64,000 bases of DNA from Rhynchopus euleeides. Its lineage: Eukaryota > Euglenozoa > Diplonemea > Diplonemida > Diplonemidae. The DNA lies in contig OY723309.1 in NCBI GenBank assembly GCA_963210315.1, positions 682,001 to 746,000 on the forward strand, read 5' to 3'. This document shows, in pieces, positions 41,358 to 52,498 of the stretch (positions are counted from its first letter, which is position 1; each line of letters starts with the position of its first letter). Both the position numbers and the translations under genes were made by a program. The notes under the pieces are model-generated. The model ran no database searches and was not told the origin of the DNA. It saw only the letters and a program-made list of their open reading frames with translations.

Positions 41358-44300
41358 TCAGGGGGCAGCAGCCTTGAGGGACGCGTGCCCGTCAGGGCAC
41401 TTGCCGTGGCAGCAGGGACGCCCATCATCAGAGGTGCCGCAACCACTCGGGGCAAGGTCAACCGGGCACTCGTCGTCCACGGCAACGGCCCCCTGTGTGC
41501 ACCAGTGCATCTCAAAGACGCCCTCCTCAGTGTAGGCCACTTCCACGATGTGGGAGTGCCCACTGGCGGTGGACGACTTGACAATCACCTCGTCGACCTC
41601 ACGCTTCCGCAGCTGGCGTGCCTGCACAGGGGACAGCGAGATGGTGTGGGAGTGCCCGCCCCCGCCACCGAGCTGCAGCTGCACACCCTCTGCCACGACA
41701 CGTTTCTCGGCAATGATGGCTGCGATGTGCGCGTTCCCCTTGTTGACGACCAGCTCCTGCAGCGCCTTCGCCTCCTTCCACGCCGCCGACCCCGCCTCGT
41801 GGATTGGGGCGATTGGGTAGCGCTGCCGCACCACCCCCACGCCCTTGATCTTCGGGAACACGATGCGGTGCCCGCTTGCGCGTGTCTTCACAACCTTACC
41901 TGCCTTGTTGCGGACGTAGGTGTCCCCGCCGGATGTGTCGGCGGGGTCCTGGGGGTCATCACCGCCAACAAAGAACTCTGCAGGCGTGCGGAAGTAGCGC
42001 ATACGCGACGACCCCTCGAGCGGCGTGTCGGGCGTGAGGCCGCCTGCGTCGGAGACCTCGTCGAGGTGTGCAATGCCGTGCGGGTTCCACTTCGACAGCG
42101 GTGTGGTGTACAGAATCTCCAACGGGATGGCGTAGGACCACCGCTGTGACCAGCACTTCCGGTACATGCACTGGTCCGTCTTGTCGCTCCACGCGCAGCG
42201 TGCCCCAGAGCCCCCGGCAGACACCTGTGCTGCTGACCACTGAGGCTGTGCCGAGCAGAGCGCCTTGGTGGTGTGTTCGCTGCACAGCTCTGCACGCTGC
42301 TCGTCGTCGTTGTATTGATACCCGTCATCGGACAGGGGGATGGACAGGCATGCGTCTGCGGGGCTGACCTTCGGGTGTGTCGTCTGTGCAGCAAACAGGT
42401 AGTCGTTGTACCCACGCTTCTGCAGCTCGCGCCCCATCGCGTCGTTCGACTTCGCCAAGGAGTACCTGCTGTAGAACGCGGTGTTCAGGACGCCGCTCCC
42501 GTTCGCGTGCATCGCCGTCACCCCGAGTGAGTGGTCCTTCAGGCTGGCCTGTGGGCCGTCAAACCCGGGCACCTCAGCCATTAGCTCGTCGATAAACTCA
42601 ACTCCGGTGGGCCCCTTCGGGTAGAGGTTGTCGGGTGCGTATTCCTTGCTCGGTGTCGGGTCCAGTTCGTACATCGCACGCCACGAGTTGCCCAGCTGTG
42701 CCCGTGTCATCGGCGTCGACTCCCCACCCAGCTGGACATGCAGGTCGTTCCGCACCCGCAGACGCTTCGTCGACACCTTCTGCTTCAACGGGATGCACTT
42801 GATGCGGTAGAACCACTGCGCCAGCCTGGGCTCGAACGGGAGCCCTCCAGCCTGGCTCTCCAGCATGTCCCGGAATGCCGACGGCAGGTACGGCAGGTTC
42901 TCATCCAGCGACTTCTGCCCGTTGTTGGCGTAGAAGCGCAGCTGTGCCGTCAGATCCCGCCACGAATCCGCTGCGACGTGGTGCCGATCCGACTGGAAAG
43001 GTTCCGACACACCGTCCGCTGCCTCCGCCCAGGTCCCTTCCAGGTAGCACAGGTTGGGCTTGAAGTACTTCTCGTAGTCCGCACGGATCTTCTTGTCCTG
43101 GAGATGGAAGGCACGGAAGTACTCGCGCATCTCTGCGCTCTGCTGAGCCAGCGTCCCCTTGACGCTGGGTGGCACATCCGGCTGTGCGATCAAACGTGAC
43201 GCAGGCGGCCAGCTGGCCTTGTAAGCGGCAGGGGCCAGCGTGTAGTCCGGCTCCTCCAGAGAGTAGTCATTGTGGCGTGTCGAGAACTCCACCCCGTTCA
43301 GCACAACCCGCGTCTCCCCCATCCCGATGGTGTACTGGAAGTCCGCATGGTCGTGCATGTTCCCGGGGGCCGTGCCGGCGTAGCTCTCCGCGTGGTAGTC
43401 CTCTGTGCCCTGCCCCATCGACCGCACCACCGTCAGCCCGCTGTTGCCCTGGGCCCGCACGCGCTCCTCTGTGCGCATGGCTTCCGACACAAGCTGCCGC
43501 CCGATGGCCCCCACAACCCCAGTCAGCCTCGTCACTGTCTCCTGCAGGTCCGGTGCGCTGTCTTGCTGCACCTCTGCCGCGCGAAGGGGCACACCACCTG
43601 AACCCGCCGGTGCTGCTGCAGCCCCTGCCTGCCACCCGAACTTCCTGGGGTCGTACAGCGGGCACTTCGCCAGCACCTCTGCCGTTGGATCCAGCACCAC
43701 CACATGCAGCTTCGCCCCGTGACCCCACCCGGCAGGCTTGCCGTGGTGCGGCACCAGCGGATCCCAACAGTGCTGCTTCTGGTCCGCATCGGAACCGGAC
43801 ACACCGGAGGCAAAGAAGTACTCCCCTGCACGTGCAAGCGTGTACGAGAAGTTGCTGCCTGCCCCACCCCGCTCTGCGGCGGACAGGGCCGCGTGGCCGG
43901 CCAGCAGCTCCGACCCCGTGAAGTCGCACCGCTGGAACGCCCGCTCGTCCTTCAGCAAGCGCACGTCGTGCTGCTGGTCACCCCCGCGGAAGAAGACGAG
44001 CGAATCACCGGCATAGGCATACAAGGGCGCCCGCAGCATGTTGCGGCCCCACCTGCACCCCGCATCCGTCACCACCGCACGCGTCGCCATCGACGGCACC
44101 CCCACAGACCCGGGAGGGCCACGTGCCGCCGCTGACCCTGCAACACACACGTCGCCCTGCAGATCGTCTGTGCGTGGGTAGCGTACCACAGGGATGTAGA
44201 CCGAGGTCTCCTTGGGCTGCACCGCACAGTATCCGTGCCGCACAGGTGTGTCACCCCCGCCTCCCTGCTTCTGCGCTGAGGCGCTTTCCACACGGAGCAG

Positions 44301-44432
44301 GCGCTCCTGCAGTTCCTCCACAATCCGTTCTAACGCGCCAACCCTCCCGCAGCACGACACATTTGCATCCGCTCTGACGAATACCGCGCAAGCGCAAGCG
44401 CACAGCACGGCTGTGCGGCAGAGTTGCATCAT
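41358..44432 (-). CDS. Secreted protein with cupredoxin-like domain
   Basis: The frame opens at 44549, but the ATG at 44432 starts a good signal peptide (MMQLCRTAVLCACACAVFV, cleavage near ADA), giving 1,024 residues. A short coiled coil follows (ALERIVEELQERLLRVE). Residues about 120-248 resemble a phytocyanin-type cupredoxin: His155 (QQHDV), then AGEYFFASG, His221-Cys222 and His238 before the last strand LHVVVL, possible type-1 copper ligands. The large middle part is unrecognised; it has paired cysteines and a CMYRKCWSQRW segment. Two GHSH motifs near the C-terminus (GHSHTISL, GHSHIVEV) precede a Cys-rich end (CCHGKC). No transmembrane anchor is seen, so it is probably extracellular and perhaps copper-binding. 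Intronless; cgggcag lies just before acaaATG. Confidence 0.75.
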   Translation of the reverse strand: MMQLCRTAVLCACACAVFVRADANVSCCGRVGALERIVEELQERLLRVESASAQKQGGGGDTPVRHGYCAVQPKETSVYIPVVRYPRTDDLQGDVCVAGSAAARGPPGSVGVPSMATRAVVTDAGCRWGRNMLRAPLYAYAGDSLVFFRGGDQQHDVRLLKDERAFQRCDFTGSELLAGHAALSAAERGGAGSNFSYTLARAGEYFFASGVSGSDADQKQHCWDPLVPHHGKPAGWGHGAKLHVVVLDPTAEVLAKCPLYDPRKFGWQAGAAAAPAGSGGVPLRAAEVQQDSAPDLQETVTRLTGVVGAIGRQLVSEAMRTEERVRAQGNSGLTVVRSMGQGTEDYHAESYAGTAPGNMHDHADFQYTIGMGETRVVLNGVEFSTRHNDYSLEEPDYTLAPAAYKASWPPASRLIAQPDVPPSVKGTLAQQSAEMREYFRAFHLQDKKIRADYEKYFKPNLCYLEGTWAEAADGVSEPFQSDRHHVAADSWRDLTAQLRFYANNGQKSLDENLPYLPSAFRDMLESQAGGLPFEPRLAQWFYRIKCIPLKQKVSTKRLRVRNDLHVQLGGESTPMTRAQLGNSWRAMYELDPTPSKEYAPDNLYPKGPTGVEFIDELMAEVPGFDGPQASLKDHSLGVTAMHANGSGVLNTAFYSRYSLAKSNDAMGRELQKRGYNDYLFAAQTTHPKVSPADACLSIPLSDDGYQYNDDEQRAELCSEHTTKALCSAQPQWSAAQVSAGGSGARCAWSDKTDQCMYRKCWSQRWSYAIPLEILYTTPLSKWNPHGIAHLDEVSDAGGLTPDTPLEGSSRMRYFRTPAEFFVGGDDPQDPADTSGGDTYVRNKAGKVVKTRASGHRIVFPKIKGVGVVRQRYPIAPIHEAGSAAWKEAKALQELVVNKGNAHIAAIIAEKRVVAEGVQLQLGGGGGHSHTISLSPVQARQLRKREVDEVIVKSSTASGHSHIVEVAYTEEGVFEMHWCTQGAVAVDDECPVDLAPSGCGTSDDGRPCCHGKCPDGHASLKAAAP

Positions 44433-46449
44433 TTGTCTGCCCGCTGCCCGCTGTCGCGTGTGTGGGAAAAGGGAAGCACCGCCCTCTGTATGCAGGATGG
44501 GATCAGTGCGTGTACGCAGTGGGTACAACACAGGGTACGTGCAGGCCAAAGACCTCTAGCCGGCAGCTGTGAGAGCCCTTCACTGCAGGCGAAAAGTGGG
44601 GACGGGGCATGGGGTAACCTCAAAGGAACGCCAGGCTGACAAGCGACAGGTGGGGGAGGGGGGTGCCTGGGCGGGTGGGGGTCGCCTGCCTCCTCAGGGC
44701 GTCTTGGTCACGACGGAACACGATACATGGCATATCGACCTGCCCACAGCGACACCGCACTGCCCTGCCGCCTGCAGATGAAGACATTTCCACCTGCAAC
44801 TTTCGGCAAGGATATCACAGGACGTGGAAAGATAAGATACATAGCAGGGTTGCCGTCGCGAATCTGCACCGCCCCCCCTCGTGACTCTCACGTGCCGCGA
44901 GGTTTCTGAAAAGAGTTTCTCACTTCGCGTGCCAGCCGGCACACATGCAGAAGGCACAAACCCCTGACCTTGTCATATCAATTGAAAGTAGCATCGAAGA
45001 CCAAGGCAAATGACGGACAGAATGTATCATCATTTCATCGTTTTCTCCTGTATTTTTGTATCTTGGTTTGTTTGCGCGCACTCTGTACCGTGTCTGCGTG
45101 CTAAGGCTAACACTGTCCCATTTTGTTTTTTTACCGTGACCTGGGACAGGCTGTCGCATAAAACACCCCACAAAACACTGCGAGGCGCCACACAGGCCTG
45201 ATTCTCTCTTGGTTTTGTATTTTTCTCCGGGAGGTGGCAGTGCCCTCGCTATCGACAGCAGTTCTACAACACAAAAGGGTTGACTTGGGTGGAGGGGGGT
45301 CGGGGGGGATCAAAACCCCACCCACCCACCCACCACCCTCAGGTTTCTCTGCCTCCTCCTCCCCACCACAACAAATAATATACTGACACACGTTGCCTAC
45401 TTGCATTCCCATTTTTTTGCTTCAACTTTGATCGAGCTGTGTTAGTGGCCCACGCCCATCTCCCCCCCCTCCCAACGTCACGACCTCTTCTCCTTCTGCC
45501 GGCATTGCCGCAGAAGGGCGGACCCCGAGCTCCCCTGAGCGGCAGACTGGAAAGGCCAATTGGAGCGGGGGCCTCGACCACCGCTTTCAACTGACTATAA
45601 ATTACCACTCCCCCCTCCCCCTCCAAGGTATCGTCTGACGGGCGCGGGGCTGATCGATATTTTGACTGACAACCCCCCCTCCCCCCCTCCCGGAATTCAT
45701 TTTGAGCTTTGTTGAACCCGTGCGGAGAGAGAGAGAGAGAGAGCGACCCTGGAGACAAGGGAACACGAAGCAGAGATAAATGAAGGAAGAGGCGAAGAGA
45801 AGAATGGACCACTTGGGGGGGGACACCGAATGAATGGGAGAGACTGAAAGGGGAGGGGGAGGATGAGAAGGAGAGAGACAAAGGGGACTGAAGCCGACAT
45901 GGGTAGCAAGACCTCAGCCCCTCCACTGGAGGGGCACTGTAAGAGGGGAAGAGGTGGGGCGGGTTGGGGTGGTGGAGAGACGTCGTGAGGTGAGTGGGAG
46001 GGGGAGGGGGGGGGTTTTTTTTTGATTGTTGAGAGTGAATGCACAAAAGGCAAGTCTCCCCAGCGCCCCTCTTTGCAATGCTTTGTCCTTTTTGTAGTCA
46101 CCACACATGAGTATGCTGGACAAGGCGGATCAATGCACAAAGGGGGATACATCATGCATCATGCACCGTGGAGGGGGGGGGGGGGATCGCACAGCAACAC
46201 AAGCAATTCGAGAGGTGCTAGTGAGGGTCCGGAAAAGATTGTGTTTTTTTTGAACTTCTTCAAGAATCTTGTGATTTTTTTTGGGGGGGGGGGGGGGTGG
46301 CGGGGGGAAGGGGGGGTTGGTGGTGGCGGTGGTGGGAGGGGGCACTTCACCCACATTTCGGCACGTTTCGGCAACAAAAAAAATATCGCCAGTTCGGCAC
46401 GCGGGGCAAAGACGCTACCCACCCACACCCCTCCCACTCCCCCCCCCCC
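44433..46449. other. No gene seen; 5' flank of the cupredoxin gene
   Basis: The first 50 bases on the coding strand include cttcccttttccc followed by several cAG trinucleotides. Further out are a GA run at 45725-45743 and G-rich DNA at 45990-46020 and 46280-46340. Confidence 0.55.
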
Positions 46450-47578
46450 TAGGGGGGGTCAAATGGGGGTGACAAACACGATTTTTCAAAAAACCGGCGC
46501 AGAGGCCCCAAAGCCCCCGTAAACCCTCCAAACCCCCCCAGATCGGTCCGGAAACCCATCGAACCCCACTTTTCCACCATTCCGGGCACCTCAGGTGCCC
46601 GAATTGGGGTACCTAAATTTTGTGCCACCGTTTGGTACCGTACAGTGCCACTGTGTGGGAGGTTGGAAAAGAAAATGCCCCAACACACCACATCTGAGGG
46701 TTGCAATGCATGTTGCTTGCCAACCACGTCATCCGGTGGGTGTCAGGCGCTATGTAGGTGGCATGAGCCAGGTCTTCGATGTGTTCTGGCTTGTATATGT
46801 ACCTCCCTGCCTGCGGCACAGGCACTGCCTTTGTCCCCCACACCAGCCACAGAGAGCGTATTGTACTCGGTCCACGGTTGCTGATTCATTGTGATGCGTT
46901 GTATCCTCGAGTGAACGTCACACACTAGTGGCACCACCACCCGCCATCCGAGAGCTGTATTGACTTTGCGCCCTTCCGTTGCATTCACCTCGCCACGCAT
47001 ATTGCACCGTTCAGTACCAGTGCTCTTGGGCCAGGCAAAGTAGACCGCAGCAACTACCAATTCTGGCACAATGGGTACCACGACAGCGCACTTCGTGTGT
47101 TCCCGGAATGTACAGCTCGTGTTGCAACAGTCGTTGTCAACACATCCCGGTTGTGGAGCACTGCTGCACAGGAATCACACGACCATCTGGACTTGTTCCG
47201 TACCTACAGGCAGCCTCCCGGTGCATGGTGGCAGGGAGGTACATATACAAGCCAGAACTCATCGAAGACCTGGCTCATGCCACCTACATAGCGCCTGACA
47301 CCCACCGGATGACGTGGTTGGCAAGCAACATGCATTGCAACCCTCAGATGTGGTGTGTTGGGGCATTTTCTTTTCCAACCTCCCACACAGTGGCACTGTC
47401 CGGTACCAAACGGTGGCACAAAATTTAGGTACCCCAATTCGGGCACCTGAGGTGCCCGGAATGGTGGAAAAGTGGGGTTCGATGGGTTTCCGGACCGATC
47501 TGGGGGGGTTTGGAGGGTTTACGGGGGCTTTGGGGCCTCTGCGCCGGTTTTTTGAAAAATCGTGTTTGTCCACGTAAA

Positions 47579-47995
47579 CACGGTGGGATCTTGTAAATTT
47601 TACATGTATAACTACAAGTACCGTATACGTAAATATTATGGAACGTAAATATTATGGAACGGGCCCATTTTTGGCCGGTCCGTTCCATAATATTTACGTT
47701 CCATAATATTTACAGGGCCAGTTGGGGACTCGGTGGTGAGGACGGCTTGCGTCAGGAATCGCGCGAAAAGTGCACGAGTAGGTCCCGTCAGGGACTCTGT
47801 ATGCCGTCCGATCACCTGGTCCAAGTCCCCGAGTCGCAGAAAGCCCTGTAAATATTATGGAACGAAAAAAATCTGGAACGCCAACCCACCAGCGTTCCAA
47901 AATATTTACGTTCCATAATATTTACGTTCCAAAATATTTACGTATACGGTATATACTTGTAGTTATACATGTAAGATTTACAAGATCCCACCGTG
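47579..47995. mobile_element. CACGG element, short copy with MITE inside
   Basis: Both termini are present with AA duplication (47577-47578, 47996-47997). Removing the insert leaves acaagTATATACTTGT, a short palindromic version of the family. Confidence 0.85.
47621..47949. mobile_element. CCGTATACG MITE, copy 3 (329 bp, inverted)
   Basis: TA at 47619-47620 and 47950-47951; its central block is in the opposite orientation to copies 1 and 2. Confidence 0.9.
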
Positions 47996-48020
47996 AAAGG
48001 GTGGCATTTGACCCCCCCTA

Positions 48021-49450
48021 CCCCCCCCCCTCCCCCTCATGTGCGACCTTCACCCTTGGCAGGATCACTTCAACTCGAGAGGGATCCGGGCTCAGGGCGA
48101 TACAGGGCGGGGATATGGGGGGGGAGACGTGTTGCGGTGTGGTCAGGAAGCTGGGTGGGGGGGAGTGCCAAAAATTTGCTGGGAACTTTTTTTGTGCCGG
48201 TTCAAAATTTTGCAGAAACATCACTGACGGTCGAGACGACCCGGGCAGTTTTGGCACACGACCTTTTTTTTTCCCGCGTTGTTTGTTCTTCTCTTCTGGT
48301 GGCTGTTTTTTTCTTCGCGTTGTTTGATATTTTTTTTTTTGCAGACACCACAATCTCAAGGATGGGCTTATATATCTTCGGGAACCCACTCGTTGCTTCA
48401 CTACGTTACTGTAGCGTTGGCCCACTCAGGAACTTCGGTTCGAGGGACAGGCCAGCATATTTCCTGAATCTTAGCATTTTCGTATTGCAGGTTGATTTGG
48501 CGTGCTGGCAGTGCGGAATGACCCCTAGAGTAAACCACAGACACTGTGAGTACATATTATTCACAACGTGCTGCTTCCCCACACAGTAGCATTTGTTTTG
48601 CTGGAAATCTCAGCACACACCGCCCATACCAGCTCAGCAAAGTGCTGGAGTGGGAGGATGGGAGTGATCGGGCATTTCCTTTTTGTTGCCCTCCCGACGG
48701 CACAGCAAAAAACCCCCCCTCTCCGACCACGCATGCACAGGCAGAAACTACTGCCGCGAAAGGACACCCCCTCCTCCCTCCCCTTAGTCGCTCCACCACA
48801 CGCGGAAACAAAAAAAACCCCCAAAACACGACGAGAGAGCGCATTGAAGGCCGACTCGTAAGACAAATACCGCACCCCCTCCACTCCACACACCCTTGTT
48901 TCAGAAAACCCCAGGGACCATGTAAACAACGGTTCCGGGGGTGTGGGCTGTGGGGGCGGGCGGGCCGGGGGAGTGGCGTGTATGTTGGTTGCGATTGCAT
49001 CGGGCACAAGACACACGAGGGGCTGGGGAGGGGGGGGGGGGAGGAGGAAGGGGCGCCGCGAAACACGGCCACACTGGGGAGAGGGGGGGGGGGGGGGGGC
49101 GGGGGGGTGGCGGCCGTCTGTTTTCTTACCACGATGGCAATGTTTTTTTTTGCTGTTGTCGGAATGCACCCAGGCACGTAGCTTGAAATTGGATTTTCAG
49201 ATTTTTGCTGGTTCTGCTGGTCTGGGGTATTTTCCGGCGCTTCCCCCAAAATCCCGTCCTGACCGAACACCGGGTTCTCCGGGGCGCGTCCGGAGGCACG
49301 GAGTAGACAGCGCCACCGTGGGTCTTCGCTACGGTGCCGAAACGGTGTGTTGGTGCATTTCCTATGTGTATGCATAGGGAGAAATCGCCGAACTTTGACG
49401 AAAACTTGGCGGTAGCGAAGAACCCCACAGTCACATATTGACAAGCACAA
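48021..49450. other. No gene seen
   Basis: G runs at 49029 and 49083; overlapping frames on both strands here are low-complexity. Confidence 0.55.
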
Positions 49451-50014
49451 GCCACAGGGGGGTCTGGGGGGCGGAGCCCCCCAGCCGCCGGAGGCCACGG
49501 TAGTGAACATCTGTTCCTTCCGGGCTGAACACGGCGTGGATCTCTCCGACATCAGGTCGGAACCCAGTCCTGCGCGGGAAGCAGTCATCGGGAGCCGAAA
49601 TCCTCGTGGTTCGGGCCTGCTGCAGGATACATCTCCTGGTGTGAGGGAAAACCCCCCCCCCACCAAAAAAAATTCTGGGGTTTCCCGGATTTATACTTTC
49701 CCCCCCCCCCCCAGACCAGCAACATAGGCAACCAGGCATGTCGCTAAGCGTCGACCGTCGACCCAGTGATTTTGGGTTTCCCCCCCCATAAAAAAGCGTC
49801 GACCCAGCGTCGACCCAGTGGACTGGGTTGACGCTTGGTCGAGGCTTGGAGCGTCGACCTAGTGGAACTGGGTTGCCATTCAAGCCTGGACCAAGCGTCA
49901 ACCCACTTTCACTGGGTCGACGTCGAAGAGAGTATGGTTTTGCAGGAACAGATGCTCACTACCGTGGCCTCCGGCGGCTGGGGGGCTCCGCCCCCCAGAC
50001 CCCCCTGTGGCGTA
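49451..50014. mobile_element. Element bounded by inverted R3 hairpin repeats
   Basis: About 65 bp at each end pair almost perfectly, beginning CCACAGGGGGGTCTGGGG and containing the R3 hairpin and gccggaggccacggtagtga. No clear TSD (left neighbour cacaag, right cgtatg). The interior holds a GTCGACCCAGT-rich segment. Confidence 0.65.
49742..49925. repeat. Clustered GTCGACCCAGTG motifs in both orientations
   Basis: At least seven copies of gtcgacccagt or its variants face both ways within 185 bp, including gcgtcgacccagtggactgg. Confidence 0.75.
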
Positions 50015-50120
50015 TGTCTCGTACTCAAGTCATTCGATTCCCATCAGGTCAGGGAATCCACCCACTCCAGTAGCCTCAGGAGGACGCAGCCAACTCACAC
50101 AGAATCTGTACGCCCACAAT

Positions 50121-50185
50121 GAACAGATGCTCACTACCGTGGCCTCCGGCGGATGGGGGGCTCTGCCCCCCAGACCCCCCATCTC
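50121..50185 (-). repeat. R3 hairpin repeat, solo inverted copy
   Basis: aacagatgctcactaccgtg then cctccggcgg and the hairpin, as at 49949. Confidence 0.8.
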
Positions 50186-50791
50186 GCGTGCCCGTCTAGT
50201 AACCAAGTCCTTGCGCTTTGACGGCCGTGACATATCAGGGGGCAGCGTCGAAATCATGGTCCCGAAAGCCATTTTTTGGTTTCCTCCGGCACCCGACGGC
50301 GCGAGCGGGAGAGGAACCACGGAAGGAACCCAGCGCCTCACACCGTGCCCACCTAGTGGTCCACCGATGGGAAAATTCAAAATTTGGCAACACGAGCGCG
50401 CGCGAAGCGCGCGCGAGAAAAATTGACCCCTAGTGTTTTCCCCCCTGATCCCCCCCCAAAACAGGAGCGTCAACCCACCAAATCTCCAAAATCGAAAAGT
50501 TAGCGACAGGCCTGATAGGCAACTGCTGGTCTCGAGACCAGCTGGACCCCCCAAGCTACATGCCTGAATGCACCTCTTGTGTTCTCACTCACGGTGGCCC
50601 CATCCCGCCACACACACCCCCCCCGTCCACCCCGCACATTTGCATGACTTCGGTGCATTTTTTTCCAACTTTTTTTTGAGCGGGGCTTTCTTTTTGTAAT
50701 TTTTGACCGTGTTAGGTTGGTGGGGGGAATGCTGCGATCGGCTCGGCGACTGAGCTGACCTCATCCGTTTCGAGTGTTCGGCCGGGTGTGC
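50186..50791. other. No gene seen
   Basis: Includes a gcgcgcgc-gaa-gcgcgcgc hairpin at 50396-50414, similar to one at 11127-11150. Confidence 0.55.
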
Positions 50792-51322
50792 TTAAATGAG
50801 GGACTGCGGACCAGCGTCGCCGTTCCCTCCCATGGCGCAGAGGAAGTAGTTCCCGATCTCCATCAGCATCACACCGACGGCGAAGAAGATCCCGTAGTTC
50901 GTGTCGCCGCCCTGGCAGGACGGACCGTCGTCGGTTGTCACCCAGATCACCATCACAACCCAGAAGACCAGCAGGAAGACGGCAGCGACAATGTGGACAA
51001 ACTTGATATAAGGCGTGATGGCGCCTGGGATGATTGCACCCTGCCCGATGACCTGGATGAAGTGCAGGACCATGGTGAAGCTCAGCAGCAGCACCGACAT
51101 CACCCCGAAGGCCTGTGCCGCGGCAGCCCTGTCGCCGATCACACAGCTGGCGTCAGCAGGGTTGAAGCCCCCGCTGCACTTGAAAACACCACACCCAATG
51201 CTCGAATAGCCCCTGCGCGAGACCGTGGACACACTCTTCTTCTCCGCAAGCACAACCACAATCAGCACCCACCCCAGCACAGCGAGGAACATCAGCAGCA
51301 TGCTTGCCATTTTGGAGTCCAT
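50792..51322 (-). CDS. Four-span membrane protein
   Basis: A 176-residue intronless protein with four hydrophobic segments at about 8-26, 68-92, 102-128 and 142-166. The loop between the first two holds three cysteines (GCGVFKCSGG and ASCVIGD) and a fourth lies in the last loop (PSCQGG). The topology resembles claudin/PMP22- or amastin-like tetraspans, but sequence alone does not assign it. A conserved Asn and Glu sit in the last segment (LMEIGNYFLC). Coding-strand sequence before the ATG is gactctcgcag then gcccgatctctcaaaATG, a good acceptor-like site. Confidence 0.75.
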   Translation of the reverse strand: MDSKMASMLLMFLAVLGWVLIVVVLAEKKSVSTVSRRGYSSIGCGVFKCSGGFNPADASCVIGDRAAAAQAFGVMSVLLLSFTMVLHFIQVIGQGAIIPGAITPYIKFVHIVAAVFLLVFWVVMVIWVTTDDGPSCQGGDTNYGIFFAVGVMLMEIGNYFLCAMGGNGDAGPQSLI

Positions 51323-51419
51323 TTTGAGAGATCGGGCCTGCGAGAGTCACAAGAGGCACACCTGTCGTGAGGGGTGTGGCGAGGGGGGGGGGGGTAAAGA
51401 GAGAGAGGGGGGGGGGGGG

Positions 51420-51767
51420 GGGTCAAATGGGGGGAACAAACACGATTTTTCAAAAAACCGGCGCAGAGGCCCCAAACCCCCCGTAAACCCTCCAAACCCC
51501 CCCAGATCGGTCCGGAAACCCATCGAACCCCACTTTTCCACCATTCCGGGCACCTCAGGTGCCCGAATTGGGGTACCTAAATTTTGTGCCACCGTTTGGT
51601 ATCGTACAGCGCCACTCTGTGGGAGGTTGGAAAAGAAAATGCCCCAACACCCCACATCTGAGGGTTGCAATGCATGGTGCTTGCCAACCACGTCATCCGG
51701 TGGGTGTCAGGCGCTATGTAGGTGGCATCAGCCGGGTCTTCGATGAGTTCTGGCTTGTATATGTACC
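51420..51767 (+). mobile_element. Solo TIR of the 46450-48020 element family
   Basis: Matches 46471-46805 almost base for base, from acaaacacgatttttc to cttgtatatgtacct, plus the outer ggtcaaatgggg. No matching right arm is visible. Confidence 0.8.
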
Positions 51768-51806
51768 TGTTCAACCTGCAAACCACCCGGGGTGGCGGCT
51801 GAGTCC

Positions 51807-52247
51807 TCACACCTGACGTAGCATGAGATAAGCCGACGTCGACCTCCGCTCCGGTCTCTCAACAACGGTCGTCACCAGTTGCACCGCGTCTGGGAAAGCC
51901 TGATCGTTTGGATCTGGCCTCCCTGTTGTCACTGTGATTCGAAGAACTGTGGGGTTCAGAACCAAGGATGAGGAACTGCTGTGAGCTGCACACTCTCTTG
52001 ACACACCTGCACGTATCTGCGTTACACTCGTGGGAAACCCGAACCCTGTATTTATACAGGAGACTTCCATCTGGGACAGTTTCTGTTCCAGATGAGCTTT
52101 GACAGTGGTAGCCATCTTTGCTATGGAGTCATCGTCATTGCTATCGTCGTCACTCGGACCCATGAGCAGCGGATACAATTGGTGTGGAAGGAGAGGGTGC
52201 GGTTCTGGATCAGTAGGTCTGAATCTGACACTGGGACTGAAACCCAT
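51807..52247 (-). CDS. Possible small protein, unrecognised
   Basis: A 146-codon frame; the second half (TVVERPERRSTSAYLMLRQV, VLRITVTTGRPDPND) looks protein-like. It abuts a solo transposon arm and may be element-derived. Confidence 0.25.
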   Translation of the reverse strand: MGFSPSVRFRPTDPEPHPLLPHQLYPLLMGPSDDDSNDDDSIAKMATTVKAHLEQKLSQMEVSCINTGFGFPTSVTQIRAGVSRECAAHSSSSSLVLNPTVLRITVTTGRPDPNDQAFPDAVQLVTTVVERPERRSTSAYLMLRQV

Positions 52248-52283
52248 AGGTCTGAGATGACTCAGTGCGGGTCAGGTCCGTAT

Positions 52284-52498
52284 ACCGGTCCACCGACCGG
52301 TACACGGCCAACCGGTCGGGACCCACTTTGCCCGGTTCGCAAATGTCGGTTCTGGAACCGGTTCGGGCGGAACCGGTTCACCGGCGGAACCGGTTTACCG
52401 GTGAACCGGTTCGTCCGAACCGGTTCTGGAACCGGTTCCACCGAACCGGTTCGCCGGTGAACCGGTTCCGCCGAACCGGTTCCAGAACCGGTTCAGCC
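52284..52498. repeat. Array of AACCGGTT palindromes
   Basis: gaaccggttc and close variants (accggttcgccggtgaacc) recur about every 10-20 bp. Each unit is its own complement, so the array can fold in many registers. Confidence 0.85.

Larger units (their letters stand above)
46450..48020. mobile_element. Long-TIR element, G-run ends, interrupted by CACGG
   Basis: Ends TAGGGGGGGTCAAATG and CATTTGACCCCCCCTA, the TA being the likely duplication. Inverted identity resumes from 46471 and 47570 and runs about 341 bp inward to 46811 and 47230. The right end is separated from its TIR by the CACGG element at 47579-47995. A solo left arm is at 51420-51767. Both flanks are poly-C. The interior (46812-47229) has a minus frame with GWRVVVPLVCDVHSRIQR but no ATG near its start. 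Confidence 0.75.

Noticed and set aside
43169..43921. Frames opposite and alongside the cupredoxin gene
   Set aside because: Ser/Pro/Arg-rich shadows typical of antisense and shifted GC-rich coding DNA.
46743..47081. Minus-strand gene inside the long-TIR element
   Set aside because: Somewhat protein-like but starts at GTG and runs into the TIR; noted only in the element entry.
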